A stretch of DNA of 64,000 nt from a virus. How positions within the stretch are numbered: position 1 is the stretch's first letter; each line of letters begins with the position of its first letter. The notes under the pieces are model-generated. The model was not told the origin of the DNA, did not search any database, and saw only the letters and a list, made by a program, of their open reading frames with translations. The translations under genes and the position numbers were made by a program. The DNA is taken from positions 36,681-100,680 of the IMG/VR virus record IMGVR_UViG_3300022926_000003, one strand, 5' to 3'. This document shows, in pieces, positions 41,079 through 48,251 of this stretch.

Positions 41079-41356
41079 TGGGTGGATTTGGAGTAGGAGT
41101 GGCACTTTGTGCCCTCCTCACACTTGTTAATGTGGGGTTTATTTGGTATTCTAAACAAATGCCTGGGCCTACCTCAGTTAGCGTAATTCAACTAGGAATG
41201 TTTGTTAAATTCGTTCTTGGTGTAGGAGTTTCGACTCTTGTGATTAAATTCATGCCTGTAAACGTTATTATATTTGCTATAACCGTGGGTCTCTATGTGT
41301 GTATAGCATTTCCTGTAATGGCTTTTTTCATGGTTAAAAACGATATTTCAAAATGA
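41078..41356 (+). CDS. membrane protein
   Basis: 92 aa with three predicted helices (about 3-24, 38-58, 62-85). Unrecognised; holin-like size and topology, but no lysis gene lies beside it. Confidence 0.5.
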   Translation: MGGFGVGVALCALLTLVNVGFIWYSKQMPGPTSVSVIQLGMFVKFVLGVGVSTLVIKFMPVNVIIFAITVGLYVCIAFPVMAFFMVKNDISK

Positions 41357-41613
41357 GTAGAGGACGTCCATCACTTGAAGAGCCTAAAGCTCGTACTAAG
41401 TATACACAAGAATTCACGGATAGTGAGGGGAATATTTCCACTTGGTACTTTGATTTTGATAAGTATGTTGGTGGGCTTTATAAAGTAGAGGTAGAGGAAG
41501 TAGAGATAGAAATTAAAGATGAGGACCTACCACTCACACAACGTAAGTTCCTCAACCCAGCAAACGGGAAAATGGTTGGGTATGGTAGAGCTAAACAACT
41601 TAAATTGATATAA
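41353..41613 (+). CDS. hypothetical protein
   Basis: 86 aa, charged, with an acidic strand (VEVEEVEIEIKDED) in the middle. ATGA overlap with the membrane protein gene. Unrecognised. Confidence 0.5.
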   Translation: MSRGRPSLEEPKARTKYTQEFTDSEGNISTWYFDFDKYVGGLYKVEVEEVEIEIKDEDLPLTQRKFLNPANGKMVGYGRAKQLKLI

Positions 41614-41614
41614 A

Positions 41615-41707
41615 ATGGGTAGGAGATACACAGATAGTGCTAAGTTTGTGGGTTTAGGACTTATAGGAGTACTAATAACAATACTATGCACAATATTTCT
41701 AAATTAA
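41615..41707 (+). CDS. tiny membrane peptide
   Basis: 30 aa, basic start MGRRYTD and one hydrophobic helix. Overlaps the next gene by 22 bases. Confidence 0.35.
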   Translation: MGRRYTDSAKFVGLGLIGVLITILCTIFLN

Positions 41708-42036
41708 TACAAGGAACTTTATTGTTCCTATTAGGTCAAACATTAGTTTGGTACCAGATAAACGGACAATTTATTAGTGATTGGATTAAGGAACGTCCCT
41801 TAGTTATGTCTTTAATGGGCGTTCCTATATCTTTTGTCTATATTTATGCCACACAGTATTTGGTGGAGGCATTCGACGGGGAAATGTGGCCCCAACGACT
41901 AATAGGATTCGCAATGGGTATGATAGCGTTTGCTTTTCTTACCTGGTTACATTTAAACCAAGGTATAACACTTAAAACAGGTATTACTTTAATTTTAGCT
42001 ATTGCAATTGTATTAATTCAAATACTATGGAAATAA
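41686..42036 (+). CDS. membrane protein, three to four helices
   Basis: 116 aa with hydrophobic segments at about 8-22, 40-60, 71-90 and 96-114. Unrecognised. Another small membrane gene in a run of four, which may modify the host envelope. Confidence 0.5.
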   Translation: MHNISKLIQGTLLFLLGQTLVWYQINGQFISDWIKERPLVMSLMGVPISFVYIYATQYLVEAFDGEMWPQRLIGFAMGMIAFAFLTWLHLNQGITLKTGITLILAIAIVLIQILWK

Positions 42037-42065
42037 AGGAATGACTACAGTAAAACCAAATTATC

Positions 42066-42233
42066 ATGTACGTAAATCCAACCTGGGAGCTAAAATTATT
42101 AGGAGAAGAAGGTACAGGCGTGTTAGTAGAAACACCAGAGGGTGAGCAATTAACTTTAGAAACAAAACAATTAGAAAATTACGCTAGAGTAGGTAATAAG
42201 CTAATTCCTAAAAATAAAATAAACTGGCTTTGA
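42066..42233 (+). CDS. small beta-rich hypothetical protein
   Basis: 55 aa, with a SH3-like pattern (GTGVLVETPEGEQLTLETKQL). An Arg-rich 34-aa frame at 42041-42145 overlaps it in another frame and cannot be excluded. Confidence 0.45.
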   Translation: MYVNPTWELKLLGEEGTGVLVETPEGEQLTLETKQLENYARVGNKLIPKNKINWL

Positions 42234-42299
42234 GTCATATTAAAGTCATACGAAAATGAGGATCTTCGGATCCCCTTTCGTATATTCATGGGGTAAAGC
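42234..42299 (+). promoter_or_regulatory. class A promoter (copy 7)
   Basis: GTCAT at 42234 and 42245; GGATC-TTCG-GATCC inverted repeat (42260-42273); core TATATTC at 42281 (36 bp). Confidence 0.8.
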
Positions 42300-42312
42300 A
42301 AAAAAGAAACAC

Positions 42313-42552
42313 ATGACTATTTTTGATGTATTCGCAGGGTTGTTTGCCATTGTTTGTATTGCAAGTACAATTGCCTCGTTTTTTATGGGTATTTTTCTTG
42401 TAGTTACTTATTATGACCTTGATAGGGCAATTGTTAAGTTTTTCGACCCTGAGTACTATGATCGGAGGACTCATGAGTTGCTTTATGGAGATGAGAGTTA
42501 TGAGGAGTACAAGCGGATGATGGATGCCGCCCGCAAGTTTAAAAATCAGTAA
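42313..42552 (+). CDS. membrane-anchored hypothetical protein
   Basis: 79 aa from ATG 42313. One hydrophobic N-terminal segment (about 2-36, long enough for one or two helices) and an acidic, aromatic cytoplasmic tail. Unrecognised. Confidence 0.55.
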   Translation: MTIFDVFAGLFAIVCIASTIASFFMGIFLVVTYYDLDRAIVKFFDPEYYDRRTHELLYGDESYEEYKRMMDAARKFKNQ

Positions 42553-42573
42553 TCTAAATAAGTTTTAATAATT

Positions 42574-42990
42574 ATGGCAACACGAGCAAGCATAGCCATC
42601 ACTAATATGATGGACGAACCAGTAGCATGTATTTACCACCACTATGATGGTAACCCAGATTGTTTGGGAGTAATCATTAAGGAGTTCCTTGAAGGTGGTA
42701 AGTTTGTTAATGGACTAAAAGCAGGAGCAGAGTTGGGTACCCAGTTTAATGGTATTGAGGACTTTGCAACACAACTTATTGTGCACCTTAAAGGTGATGC
42801 TCCAGGTATGGTTTACCTAGAAACACCATCAAATTTTGGTGAGTTGGGTGAGGATTGGTTATATAGAGTATGCGCTCATAGTGAGGGTGCTACACTTGAG
42901 TGTTTAGCTAATCACCCAATGATGGATTTTGAAAACGACTGGGAAGAGCTCAGTGAAGTATTGGAACGGGAAGCACTTAAAAACAAGTAA
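42574..42990 (+). CDS. conserved hypothetical protein of the MATRASI type
   Basis: 138 aa. The start MATRASIAI and the segment IYHHYDGNPDCLGVIIKEFL are typical of a family seen in phages and bacteria with no known function. It looks like a compact alpha/beta domain with conserved His-His and Asp. No enzyme motif can be named. Confidence 0.6.
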   Translation: MATRASIAITNMMDEPVACIYHHYDGNPDCLGVIIKEFLEGGKFVNGLKAGAELGTQFNGIEDFATQLIVHLKGDAPGMVYLETPSNFGELGEDWLYRVCAHSEGATLECLANHPMMDFENDWEELSEVLEREALKNK

Positions 42991-42991
42991 T

Positions 42992-43102
42992 ATGCACGAG
43001 AATATTTATTTTATTGTAAACGCCCTTTATTTTGTGGGTGTGGTTGCAGCAGGTGGATTTGCCCTGTATTGTTTAGTTGATTATATATGTAAATTGTTTT
43101 AA
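42992..43102 (+). CDS. tiny membrane peptide
   Basis: 36 aa, one long hydrophobic helix (YFVGVVAAGGFALYCLV). Unrecognised. Confidence 0.35.
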   Translation: MHENIYFIVNALYFVGVVAAGGFALYCLVDYICKLF

Positions 43103-43103
43103 T

Positions 43104-43424
43104 ATGGATAACCAACAAGGTCCTCTTGATAAGTTCCTACAGGAAAACTCAATAATGTATAAAGGAGTTGATGGAAATACCTTCAACACCCAGTTAGATG
43201 AGTACTATATTGATAGGGAGGGGTATTCAGTACAAGCTATGGACCCTAATTTAGGATGTGCTGCTTGCCAAACTAATAACCCACCTGATTGGTGTTTTAA
43301 TCCTAGTGATCCTTGTTATGATTCATCAATACCCATTGATGGAGACATTCATATACTAATATTTGCAGGTGTAATACTTGCAGCACTTACTCTAAGATCT
43401 CGCGTCATGTTGACGTCATCTTAA
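43104..43424 (+). CDS. hypothetical protein with C-terminal membrane helix
   Basis: 106 aa from ATG 43104. The N-terminus GPLDKFLQENSI resembles LDQFLVENDI in the gene at 43908. Five cysteines (CAAC, WCF, PCY) suggest disulphides or a metal site. One helix near the C-terminus (IHILIFAGVILAALTL); the last residues are encoded by the next promoter's GTCAT repeats. Confidence 0.5.
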   Translation: MDNQQGPLDKFLQENSIMYKGVDGNTFNTQLDEYYIDREGYSVQAMDPNLGCAACQTNNPPDWCFNPSDPCYDSSIPIDGDIHILIFAGVILAALTLRSRVMLTSS

Positions 43425-43471
43425 ATTTTGGGATTGCAGAGAACCCTTCGTATATTCATGGAGTAAGGTTG
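43404..43471 (+). promoter_or_regulatory. class A promoter (copy 8)
   Basis: GTCAT at 43404 and 43415; imperfect inverted repeat GGGATT/GAACCC; core TATATTC at 43451 (36 bp). Both GTCAT boxes lie in the coding end of the upstream gene. Confidence 0.78.
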
Positions 43472-43509
43472 CAGCAGCAGCGAGAACAAAAAAACAAAAC
43501 CCAAACAAC

Positions 43510-43836
43510 ATGAGTAAGTTTCAGAACCTGATCAATAAGACCCAAGAGGCATGTGATAACCTCGGTATCAATGTTACTAACATTGAGGTGTTCCGGGATA
43601 GTGAGAACGGTCGTTATTACCTGAGTGGTGATTACGTGTTGCCTAGTGCATTTGGTGGTGTTGTGAGTCGTAGCAAGACAACTCGTGTTGAGGAGTTGTT
43701 CCGCATGAACGAGCAGAATGCGTTTGAGATGTTCATGATGGGATTCAGTGAGAATCGAGTTGCTTATTGCAACGCGAGTGATGAGGAAATCCTCGAGTTT
43801 GGAATGTGCCACCCAGATACCTACCCGGTGGCGTAA
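43510..43836 (+). CDS. hypothetical protein
   Basis: 108 aa, acidic, soluble, unrecognised. Higher GC and host-like codon choice (CTG, GTG, CGT) compared with late genes. Confidence 0.55.
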   Translation: MSKFQNLINKTQEACDNLGINVTNIEVFRDSENGRYYLSGDYVLPSAFGGVVSRSKTTRVEELFRMNEQNAFEMFMMGFSENRVAYCNASDEEILEFGMCHPDTYPVA

Positions 43837-43900
43837 TCTTAAAGTCATTTGAAGGATTGGAAGGTCTGATCCTGGTTCGTATATTCATGGAGTAAAGTTA
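43833..43900 (+). promoter_or_regulatory. class A promoter (copy 9)
   Basis: GTAAT (43833, containing the stop of the gene before) and GTCAT (43844); GGAT/ATCC inverted repeat; core TATATTC at 43880 (36 bp). Confidence 0.75.
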
Positions 43901-43907
43901 CAGCGAC

Positions 43908-44417
43908 ATGCAAAACAACAACAACACCCCCCAAGTCCTGACCACTGAAGCAGGCCAACAGATCCTGGATCAGTTCCTGGTTGAGAACGACATCCCCTGT
44001 ACTGCGGATTGCATCATTGAAGAGTTGAACACTGACACCTGTAATATCGGTCTCTTCAATGCAAACAGCATTTCAATCCTGCCTGGATATGAGGGGGAGA
44101 TGATTGAGGGGAGAGGAGGTGTTACTTTCATTGATGAGAATAGCAACCGGCTCTACGTTCGGATGTCTTACTTTGGAAGTGAGGAGTTGGTTGGTTTTAC
44201 GAAGTATGCCTCTCAGGAGGAATATGGAAGCGCTTCGTTTCGGGTCTCGAGGTATGTGGCTGGATTGAGTGGTGGAGAGGATGTGGTTTTTCAGCTTGGT
44301 TTGAATATTGCCTCGATGGTTGAGTTTGGTACTGGAGGTGTTAATGATGAGGTTCAACAATCCCAAGACCTCATAGATCAAATTGAGAGGGAATTCCAGG
44401 AACGGCTCGGTGAGTAA
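43908..44417 (+). CDS. hypothetical protein
   Basis: 169 aa, acidic and Gly-rich, soluble. The start (QQILDQFLVENDIPC) resembles that of the gene at 43104. Unrecognised. Confidence 0.55.
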   Translation: MQNNNNTPQVLTTEAGQQILDQFLVENDIPCTADCIIEELNTDTCNIGLFNANSISILPGYEGEMIEGRGGVTFIDENSNRLYVRMSYFGSEELVGFTKYASQEEYGSASFRVSRYVAGLSGGEDVVFQLGLNIASMVEFGTGGVNDEVQQSQDLIDQIEREFQERLGE

Positions 44418-44482
44418 TATTGACGTCATCTAAAAATTTGTGGGATCCAGAATCCTTTCGTATATTCACGGAGTAAAGTTAC
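44414..44482 (+). promoter_or_regulatory. class A promoter (copy 10)
   Basis: GTAAT (44414, over the stop of the gene before) and GTCAT (44425); GGAT/ATCC inverted repeat; core TATATTC at 44461 (36 bp). Confidence 0.75.
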
Positions 44483-44488
44483 AGCGAC

Positions 44489-44746
44489 ATGACAAAAACG
44501 CAGAAAAAACAAGAAGTGACTCGGATGTTCCACGAGTTTATTGACAGCAAAGGATTCATTGCTCATGATGAGGGACACGGTTATTGGTATGTTCATCCTA
44601 AGAACAACGGTTTCAGCACTACGATGTTCCAAGTGACTCGGAAGTTTGAAGTAGATACTTTTGGGTGTGAGAGTGAGCATGTTTTGGAGTTTGCCGACAT
44701 TTTGAAGGAAAAGCTCAATGAGTATATGGCAACGGTTAATCTTTAA
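44489..44746 (+). CDS. hypothetical protein
   Basis: 85 aa, alpha/beta pattern (HEGHGYWYVHPKNNGF-like centre around 30-45), unrecognised. Behind class A promoter copy 10. Confidence 0.55.
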   Translation: MTKTQKKQEVTRMFHEFIDSKGFIAHDEGHGYWYVHPKNNGFSTTMFQVTRKFEVDTFGCESEHVLEFADILKEKLNEYMATVNL

Positions 44747-44757
44747 TTAGAGTAATC

Positions 44758-45324
44758 ATGGAGAAAGTCACACACAAAACCCAAACGTTGGTTGGTAAGG
44801 GCCTGAGAGCTAGGTGGGCAGAGCGGGAGATGATTTTGGATAATAAGTTCCAAGACTCCCATAAGATTGCAGTGAGTCAAAGCAACTTGGCCACAAGAGA
44901 GGACAATGATTGCGTAGTTAGAGCGTTTATGGCTGTACTAGATGTTAGTTATGATGTTGCTCATGGGTGGGTGAAGAAGCATATGAATCGAAAATTTAAG
45001 CGCGGTACTTACACTGCTATTAATATTGTGAATGTGTTGGGTAAGGTGAAAAATGGTTATAAGCTGAGTGCTTATGGATGTCATCCTGATAAGAAGTGGA
45101 TTATGGGACCTAGAGGATTCAAAACGATCACTAACCCACGTTACAAGAACAAGAAAGTTGGTTACACGTTGAAGTCATTTATGGAAACACATCCTAAAGG
45201 ACGGTTTTTTGTGATTGTAGAAAGGCACGCAGTTGCAGTTGTTGATGGTGTGTTATATGGAAATACTCAGGAAAAGTATTGGGGGTTGTACCGCCGAGTG
45301 AATTGGGTTGTTGAGTGTAAATAA
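44758..45324 (+). CDS. putative papain-like cysteine peptidase
   Basis: 188 aa. REDNDCVVRAFMAVLDVSYD (about 47-66) has a helix-capping NDC as in papain-fold nucleophiles, and FFVIVERHAVAVVDGVLYGN (about 152-171) carries a His in the classic HAVAVVDG context. The body between is basic and may bind nucleic acid. A protease that acts on host proteins early in infection is possible. Family match is by pattern only. Confidence 0.5.
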   Translation: MEKVTHKTQTLVGKGLRARWAEREMILDNKFQDSHKIAVSQSNLATREDNDCVVRAFMAVLDVSYDVAHGWVKKHMNRKFKRGTYTAINIVNVLGKVKNGYKLSAYGCHPDKKWIMGPRGFKTITNPRYKNKKVGYTLKSFMETHPKGRFFVIVERHAVAVVDGVLYGNTQEKYWGLYRRVNWVVECK

Positions 45325-45339
45325 GAAAATAGAGAGAGA

Positions 45340-45477
45340 ATGATTTGGCACGTTTTGATAGTAATGCTTGCAAGTGTTTATTTTGGTTTTAAACTACTTG
45401 CGTTTACATTTAAGCTGATTGTTAAGGCATGGATGTGGTTGTTTGGTAAAATTTTAGGAATTGAAAACCCTTATTAA
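45340..45477 (+). CDS. small membrane protein
   Basis: 45 aa with two hydrophobic segments (about 3-20 and 24-38). Unrecognised. Confidence 0.45.
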   Translation: MIWHVLIVMLASVYFGFKLLAFTFKLIVKAWMWLFGKILGIENPY

Positions 45478-45536
45478 AATGATTTTTATTATATTGTATC
45501 ATCTGATTGTACGTTAATTTAAAAAACAAGTAAAAA

Positions 45537-45713
45537 ATGGATAGAAATAGAATTGAAAACCAGATTAAGTACATCGAGCAGGTAGTTGCCGAATTGGATA
45601 GTGCTTACGATAATAGAGAAGATGACTTCCTGCTCCATAGTTTGTTTGGACAAGCACTTGGTGCACTGAAGGGAGTACACGATACACTTGAAAATATTGT
45701 TGAAAATGCCTAA
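45537..45713 (+). CDS. small helical protein
   Basis: 58 aa, acidic, all-helical, unrecognised; stop is one base before the next ATG. Confidence 0.5.
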   Translation: MDRNRIENQIKYIEQVVAELDSAYDNREDDFLLHSLFGQALGALKGVHDTLENIVENA

Positions 45714-45714
45714 T

Positions 45715-45903
45715 ATGAGCTATTGCAGGTTTGAGAACACCTATAAAGATCTCATTGATTGTTTGGAGAACATTCACGTTGGTGCTAGTAATGAAATTGA
45801 TGAAATGTACCGACAGAAAATGATTCAACTATTTACTGAAGTTGCTGAGGGTTGGGATGGTGATATTGTGAGTTATGCTGAAAGCCAAAATTTGCCAATA
45901 TGA
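45715..45903 (+). CDS. conserved small phage protein (MSYCRF type)
   Basis: 62 aa from ATG 45715. The start MSYCRFENTYKDLIDCLEN is a recurring pattern in small proteins of phages and bacteria, with two conserved Cys; function unknown. ATGA overlap with the next gene. Confidence 0.6.
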   Translation: MSYCRFENTYKDLIDCLENIHVGASNEIDEMYRQKMIQLFTEVAEGWDGDIVSYAESQNLPI

Positions 45904-46175
45904 ATAAATTTAATATTGAAGAAGTCAAGGCGATGGGTCTTGAGGAACAGATCGTTGAGTTGGAAAAGCAAATCCAACGTGTTAAGGATACTAGGGAGCG
46001 AAACGCTGCTAATATTAGACGCTTGGAGGAAGTGAATGAAAACTGTAGCCAACAGCTGGAAATCCTCCTCGAACTGAAATGGAACCGTAAATTCCAACAG
46101 CGGCTGGATGAGTGGATGGGTGATATGAATGAGATGGGTGATCCAGATAATGAATGGACGGATAAAATCAAATGA
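45900..46175 (+). CDS. coiled-coil protein
   Basis: 91 aa; residues about 14-70 form a continuous coiled coil (LEEQIVELEKQIQRVKDT). Probably dimeric. ATGA overlap with the previous gene. Confidence 0.5.
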   Translation: MNKFNIEEVKAMGLEEQIVELEKQIQRVKDTRERNAANIRRLEEVNENCSQQLEILLELKWNRKFQQRLDEWMGDMNEMGDPDNEWTDKIK

Positions 46176-46237
46176 ATAGATCAATAAAATCTATAATATG
46201 GGAATACTGGATATTACCATGGAGCAATATAATTTAA
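46172..46237 (+). CDS. possible 21-residue peptide
   Basis: Starts in the stop of the coiled-coil gene (ATGA); hydrophobic and Trp-rich. Very short, so weakly supported. Confidence 0.25.
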   Translation: MNRSIKSIIWEYWILPWSNII

Positions 46238-46250
46238 AATCAAATCAAAA

Positions 46251-46508
46251 ATGAATATAACAATGGAACAAGATACTATCTACATGTCGCTGTATGATTA
46301 CCTCGGTAGAGCAGCTGGACAACAATTGGGAGCGGAGGTAAGTAAAGCCGCCGTGGAGAAAAAAATTGAATTTAAACAACGGTTTATCTCCAATCCTGCG
46401 TATCATGGGAACGTTCATCTGTATCCTATGGAGTTCTTGGAGGAATATTTCAAGGGTGACATGTCAAGGGTAAAGGGTGACACAAGGGTGAGTGAGGATG
46501 TTGGGTGA
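46251..46508 (+). CDS. hypothetical protein
   Basis: 85 aa, soluble, unrecognised. An internal ATG at 46263 is an alternative start. Confidence 0.5.
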   Translation: MNITMEQDTIYMSLYDYLGRAAGQQLGAEVSKAAVEKKIEFKQRFISNPAYHGNVHLYPMEFLEEYFKGDMSRVKGDTRVSEDVG

Positions 46509-46536
46509 ATAAGGGTTATGTGTGGTATGTGACAGA

Positions 46537-46590
46537 CCGGGGGAGTGTTATCTAACACGGAGTGTTTTGATGTAAAACCCCCTCCCCCGG
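46537..46590 (+). other. GC-rich nested hairpin
   Basis: CCGGGGGAG (46537-46545) pairs with CTCCCCCGG (46582-46590), with GTGTTA-TC-TAACAC (46545-46558) inside. In an otherwise empty 197-base gap. No T-run follows at once, so it is a weak terminator candidate or a structural RNA element. Confidence 0.45.
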
Positions 46591-46630
46591 GGCCCCAACC
46601 TAAATAAATCGAAGGATATATCTTTTTTTC

Positions 46631-46698
46631 GTCATTTCAAAGTCATACGAAAATTTGGGGGTCCGGACCCCATTTCGTATATTCATGGGGTAAAGTTA
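46631..46698 (+). promoter_or_regulatory. class A promoter (copy 11)
   Basis: GTCAT at 46631 and 46642; perfect palindrome GGGGTCC/GGACCCC (46658-46671); core TATATTC at 46678 (36 bp). Confidence 0.8.
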
Positions 46699-46705
46699 CA
46701 GCGAC

Positions 46706-46966
46706 ATGGAAAACAACGTTCAATCCCCCATCACGATTAAGGAAGCAGCATTCAATTACCACAAAGGTGATTTTAAAGCATTTGAAATGTGGATTGAAAC
46801 CCATAAGCGTGATCATGGTCGTTTTACCCAACTTGATGCTGTAATGCTGAAGTGGGAAGTTGAGCAGTGCATCATGAGGGAAAACGCAGTTATGCTTAAT
46901 GCACTGGATTTCCAGCTGGATGGAAAGATCGACAAGTACGAGACCTTCGAGATGGCGTCATCTTGA
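46706..46966 (+). CDS. hypothetical protein
   Basis: 86 aa, helical, soluble, unrecognised. Its last codons (GCG-TCA-TCT-TGA) contain the first GTCAT box of the next promoter. Confidence 0.55.
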   Translation: MENNVQSPITIKEAAFNYHKGDFKAFEMWIETHKRDHGRFTQLDAVMLKWEVEQCIMRENAVMLNALDFQLDGKIDKYETFEMASS

Positions 46967-47024
46967 GGTCATGCGAGGATGTGGATTTGCGGATAACCGT
47001 TCGTATATTCATGGAGTAAGGTTA
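46957..47024 (+). promoter_or_regulatory. class A promoter (copy 12)
   Basis: GTCAT at 46957 and 46968; core TATATTC at 47004 (36 bp); small CGG-ATAA-CCG hairpin before the core; GGAGTAAGGTTA leader. Confidence 0.78.
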
Positions 47025-47070
47025 CGGCCGAAACGAGAAAAGTAAAAAAACCCAAAAACCCAAACCCAAA

Positions 47071-47811
47071 ATGGCAATTAAAGTCACCACCACCAAGATG
47101 AATAGCCTGAATTTCGAGGCTAACCTGTTCAATCCGTTGAAGACGGGTCGGAAGGTCGATGAGTTTTTCAGCGGAGACAATGGTCTCATGCCTGGAACTA
47201 ATGTTGTTATTACCGGTGATCCCGGTGTTGGAAAAACCACCGTGTTGCTTGATGTGCTCGGTGATCTGAATAAGGCAGGCAAGAAGTGTCTGTTCATTTC
47301 AGGTGAGATGAACGCAATCGACATGGTCGGTTACGTGAAGCGTTTCCCCAAGTTCGGTGATTTGCCGATCCTGTTTATGGGTGATTACGCTGATGAGTGT
47401 CCGATGCAGGTGCTCGAGACGGTCCTCGAAGACGGTTATGATTGTGTGTTGATTGACAGCCTTCAGGAGGTTGCAGTTGCGGTTCAGGATAAGTTCGGTG
47501 GCACGTTTAAGGGTGCGACAACGAAGATCCTCAACCTGCTTGAGGAGCATAACCTTGGTCGTAATAAGGGTAAGGTGAATACGTGTTTCATGATGATCAA
47601 TCAGGTCACTAAGAGTGGTTCGTTTGCTGGTTCAAACCGGATCAAGCACATGGCCACTGCCATGGGTCACTTGAAGCATGATAGCGAAACCGGTGGTCGG
47701 TATTTGTACTTTAGCAAGAACCGTCGTGGTGGTAACATGAACAAGTTGTTCTTTAACCTCAACCTCCACAACCGTGTGAATTACCTCTATGAAGCTCCAA
47801 TGAATGGATAA
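47071..47811 (+). CDS. RadA/Sms-like RecA-fold ATPase
   Basis: 246 aa. GDPGVGKTT (49-57) Walker A, LFISGEM (74-80), CVLIDSLQ (125-132) Walker B and a C-terminal YFSKNRRG resembling the KNRFG motif of RadA. The zinc finger and Lon-like domains of bacterial RadA are missing. Likely acts in recombination or branch migration on phage DNA; a DnaB-like role is less likely because no N-terminal helicase domain exists. Its GC and codon use (GTG, CTC, CGT) are the most host-like in the window. Confidence 0.75.
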   Translation: MAIKVTTTKMNSLNFEANLFNPLKTGRKVDEFFSGDNGLMPGTNVVITGDPGVGKTTVLLDVLGDLNKAGKKCLFISGEMNAIDMVGYVKRFPKFGDLPILFMGDYADECPMQVLETVLEDGYDCVLIDSLQEVAVAVQDKFGGTFKGATTKILNLLEEHNLGRNKGKVNTCFMMINQVTKSGSFAGSNRIKHMATAMGHLKHDSETGGRYLYFSKNRRGGNMNKLFFNLNLHNRVNYLYEAPMNG

Positions 47812-48098
47812 AAAAGTTTGGGTGATGACCTTTGTGGTGAGGGTTATCAATGGGTGGGTGCCCGGCTATGGCCGGGTGCCCTACCCGGGCGGGCGTACGC
47901 CGTACGTACCGGCCATGTACCCCACCGGCGCTGATGTCCATCGACGGGCCATATACCGGTATAGTAGTGTAGGGTGATTTTTAGAGCGTAAATAGCTATA
48001 GGCCCAGGGCAAAAGTATATACAAATATCTCATACCTCTCCACCATGACCCCATCATGACCCGCACCATTTCCTTTGGATACCTTCACTCCCTTTATT
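47812..48098 (+). other. non-coding region, GC-rich structured first half
   Basis: No credible gene in about 290 bases. Between 47855 and 47960 the GC content rises sharply with dense inverted repeats: CCCGGC-TATG-GCCGGG (47861-47876), GTACGCCGTACGTAC-type repeats and ATACCGGTAT. The second half is ordinary sequence. Possibly a terminator/structural RNA of the RadA operon or a small RNA gene. Confidence 0.5.
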
Positions 48099-48106
48099 AT
48101 ATTTAT
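48099..48106 (+). promoter_or_regulatory. class B (late-type) promoter element ATATTTAT
   Basis: Exactly 12 bases before the ATG at 48111; would drive the internal-protein array. Confidence 0.6.
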
Positions 48107-48110
48107 CATC

Positions 48111-48251
48111 ATGAAGCATTTGCAAGAAGCTAAAATGAATTATTTTCAGCATTGGTGGTGCGCAACAACATGTGGTGTAGCACTTTTAATTCACGCTTGG
48201 CTTCCAAACGTATTAGAAAATTACACATCAAACAGAATTTGTAAAAAATGA
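48111..48251 (+). CDS. small membrane protein, DUF6356-like
   Basis: 46 aa: MKHLQEAKMNYFQHWWCATTC then a hydrophobic stretch with HAWLP. The HxxEAxMxYFxHW start and the HAxxP ending resemble small single-helix proteins of the DUF6356 type, common in aquatic bacteria and phages; function unknown. Its stop overlaps the next ATG (ATGA). Confidence 0.5.
   Translation: MKHLQEAKMNYFQHWWCATTCGVALLIHAWLPNVLENYTSNRICKK

Noticed and set aside
42041-42145. 34-residue Arg-rich frame
   Set aside because: Overlaps a more natural 55-residue frame at 42066-42233; not enough evidence to call it.
20776-46972. Repeated GTCAT-containing blocks as a CRISPR array
   Set aside because: Copies are scattered before genes, spacers are coding regions, and no cas genes other than a stand-alone Cas4-like nuclease exist.
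21242-47018. Minimal upstream frame ATG-GRG-TAA just after most TATATTC cores
   Set aside because: It probably lies upstream of or at the transcription start, and one copy (44467) has ACG instead of ATG.
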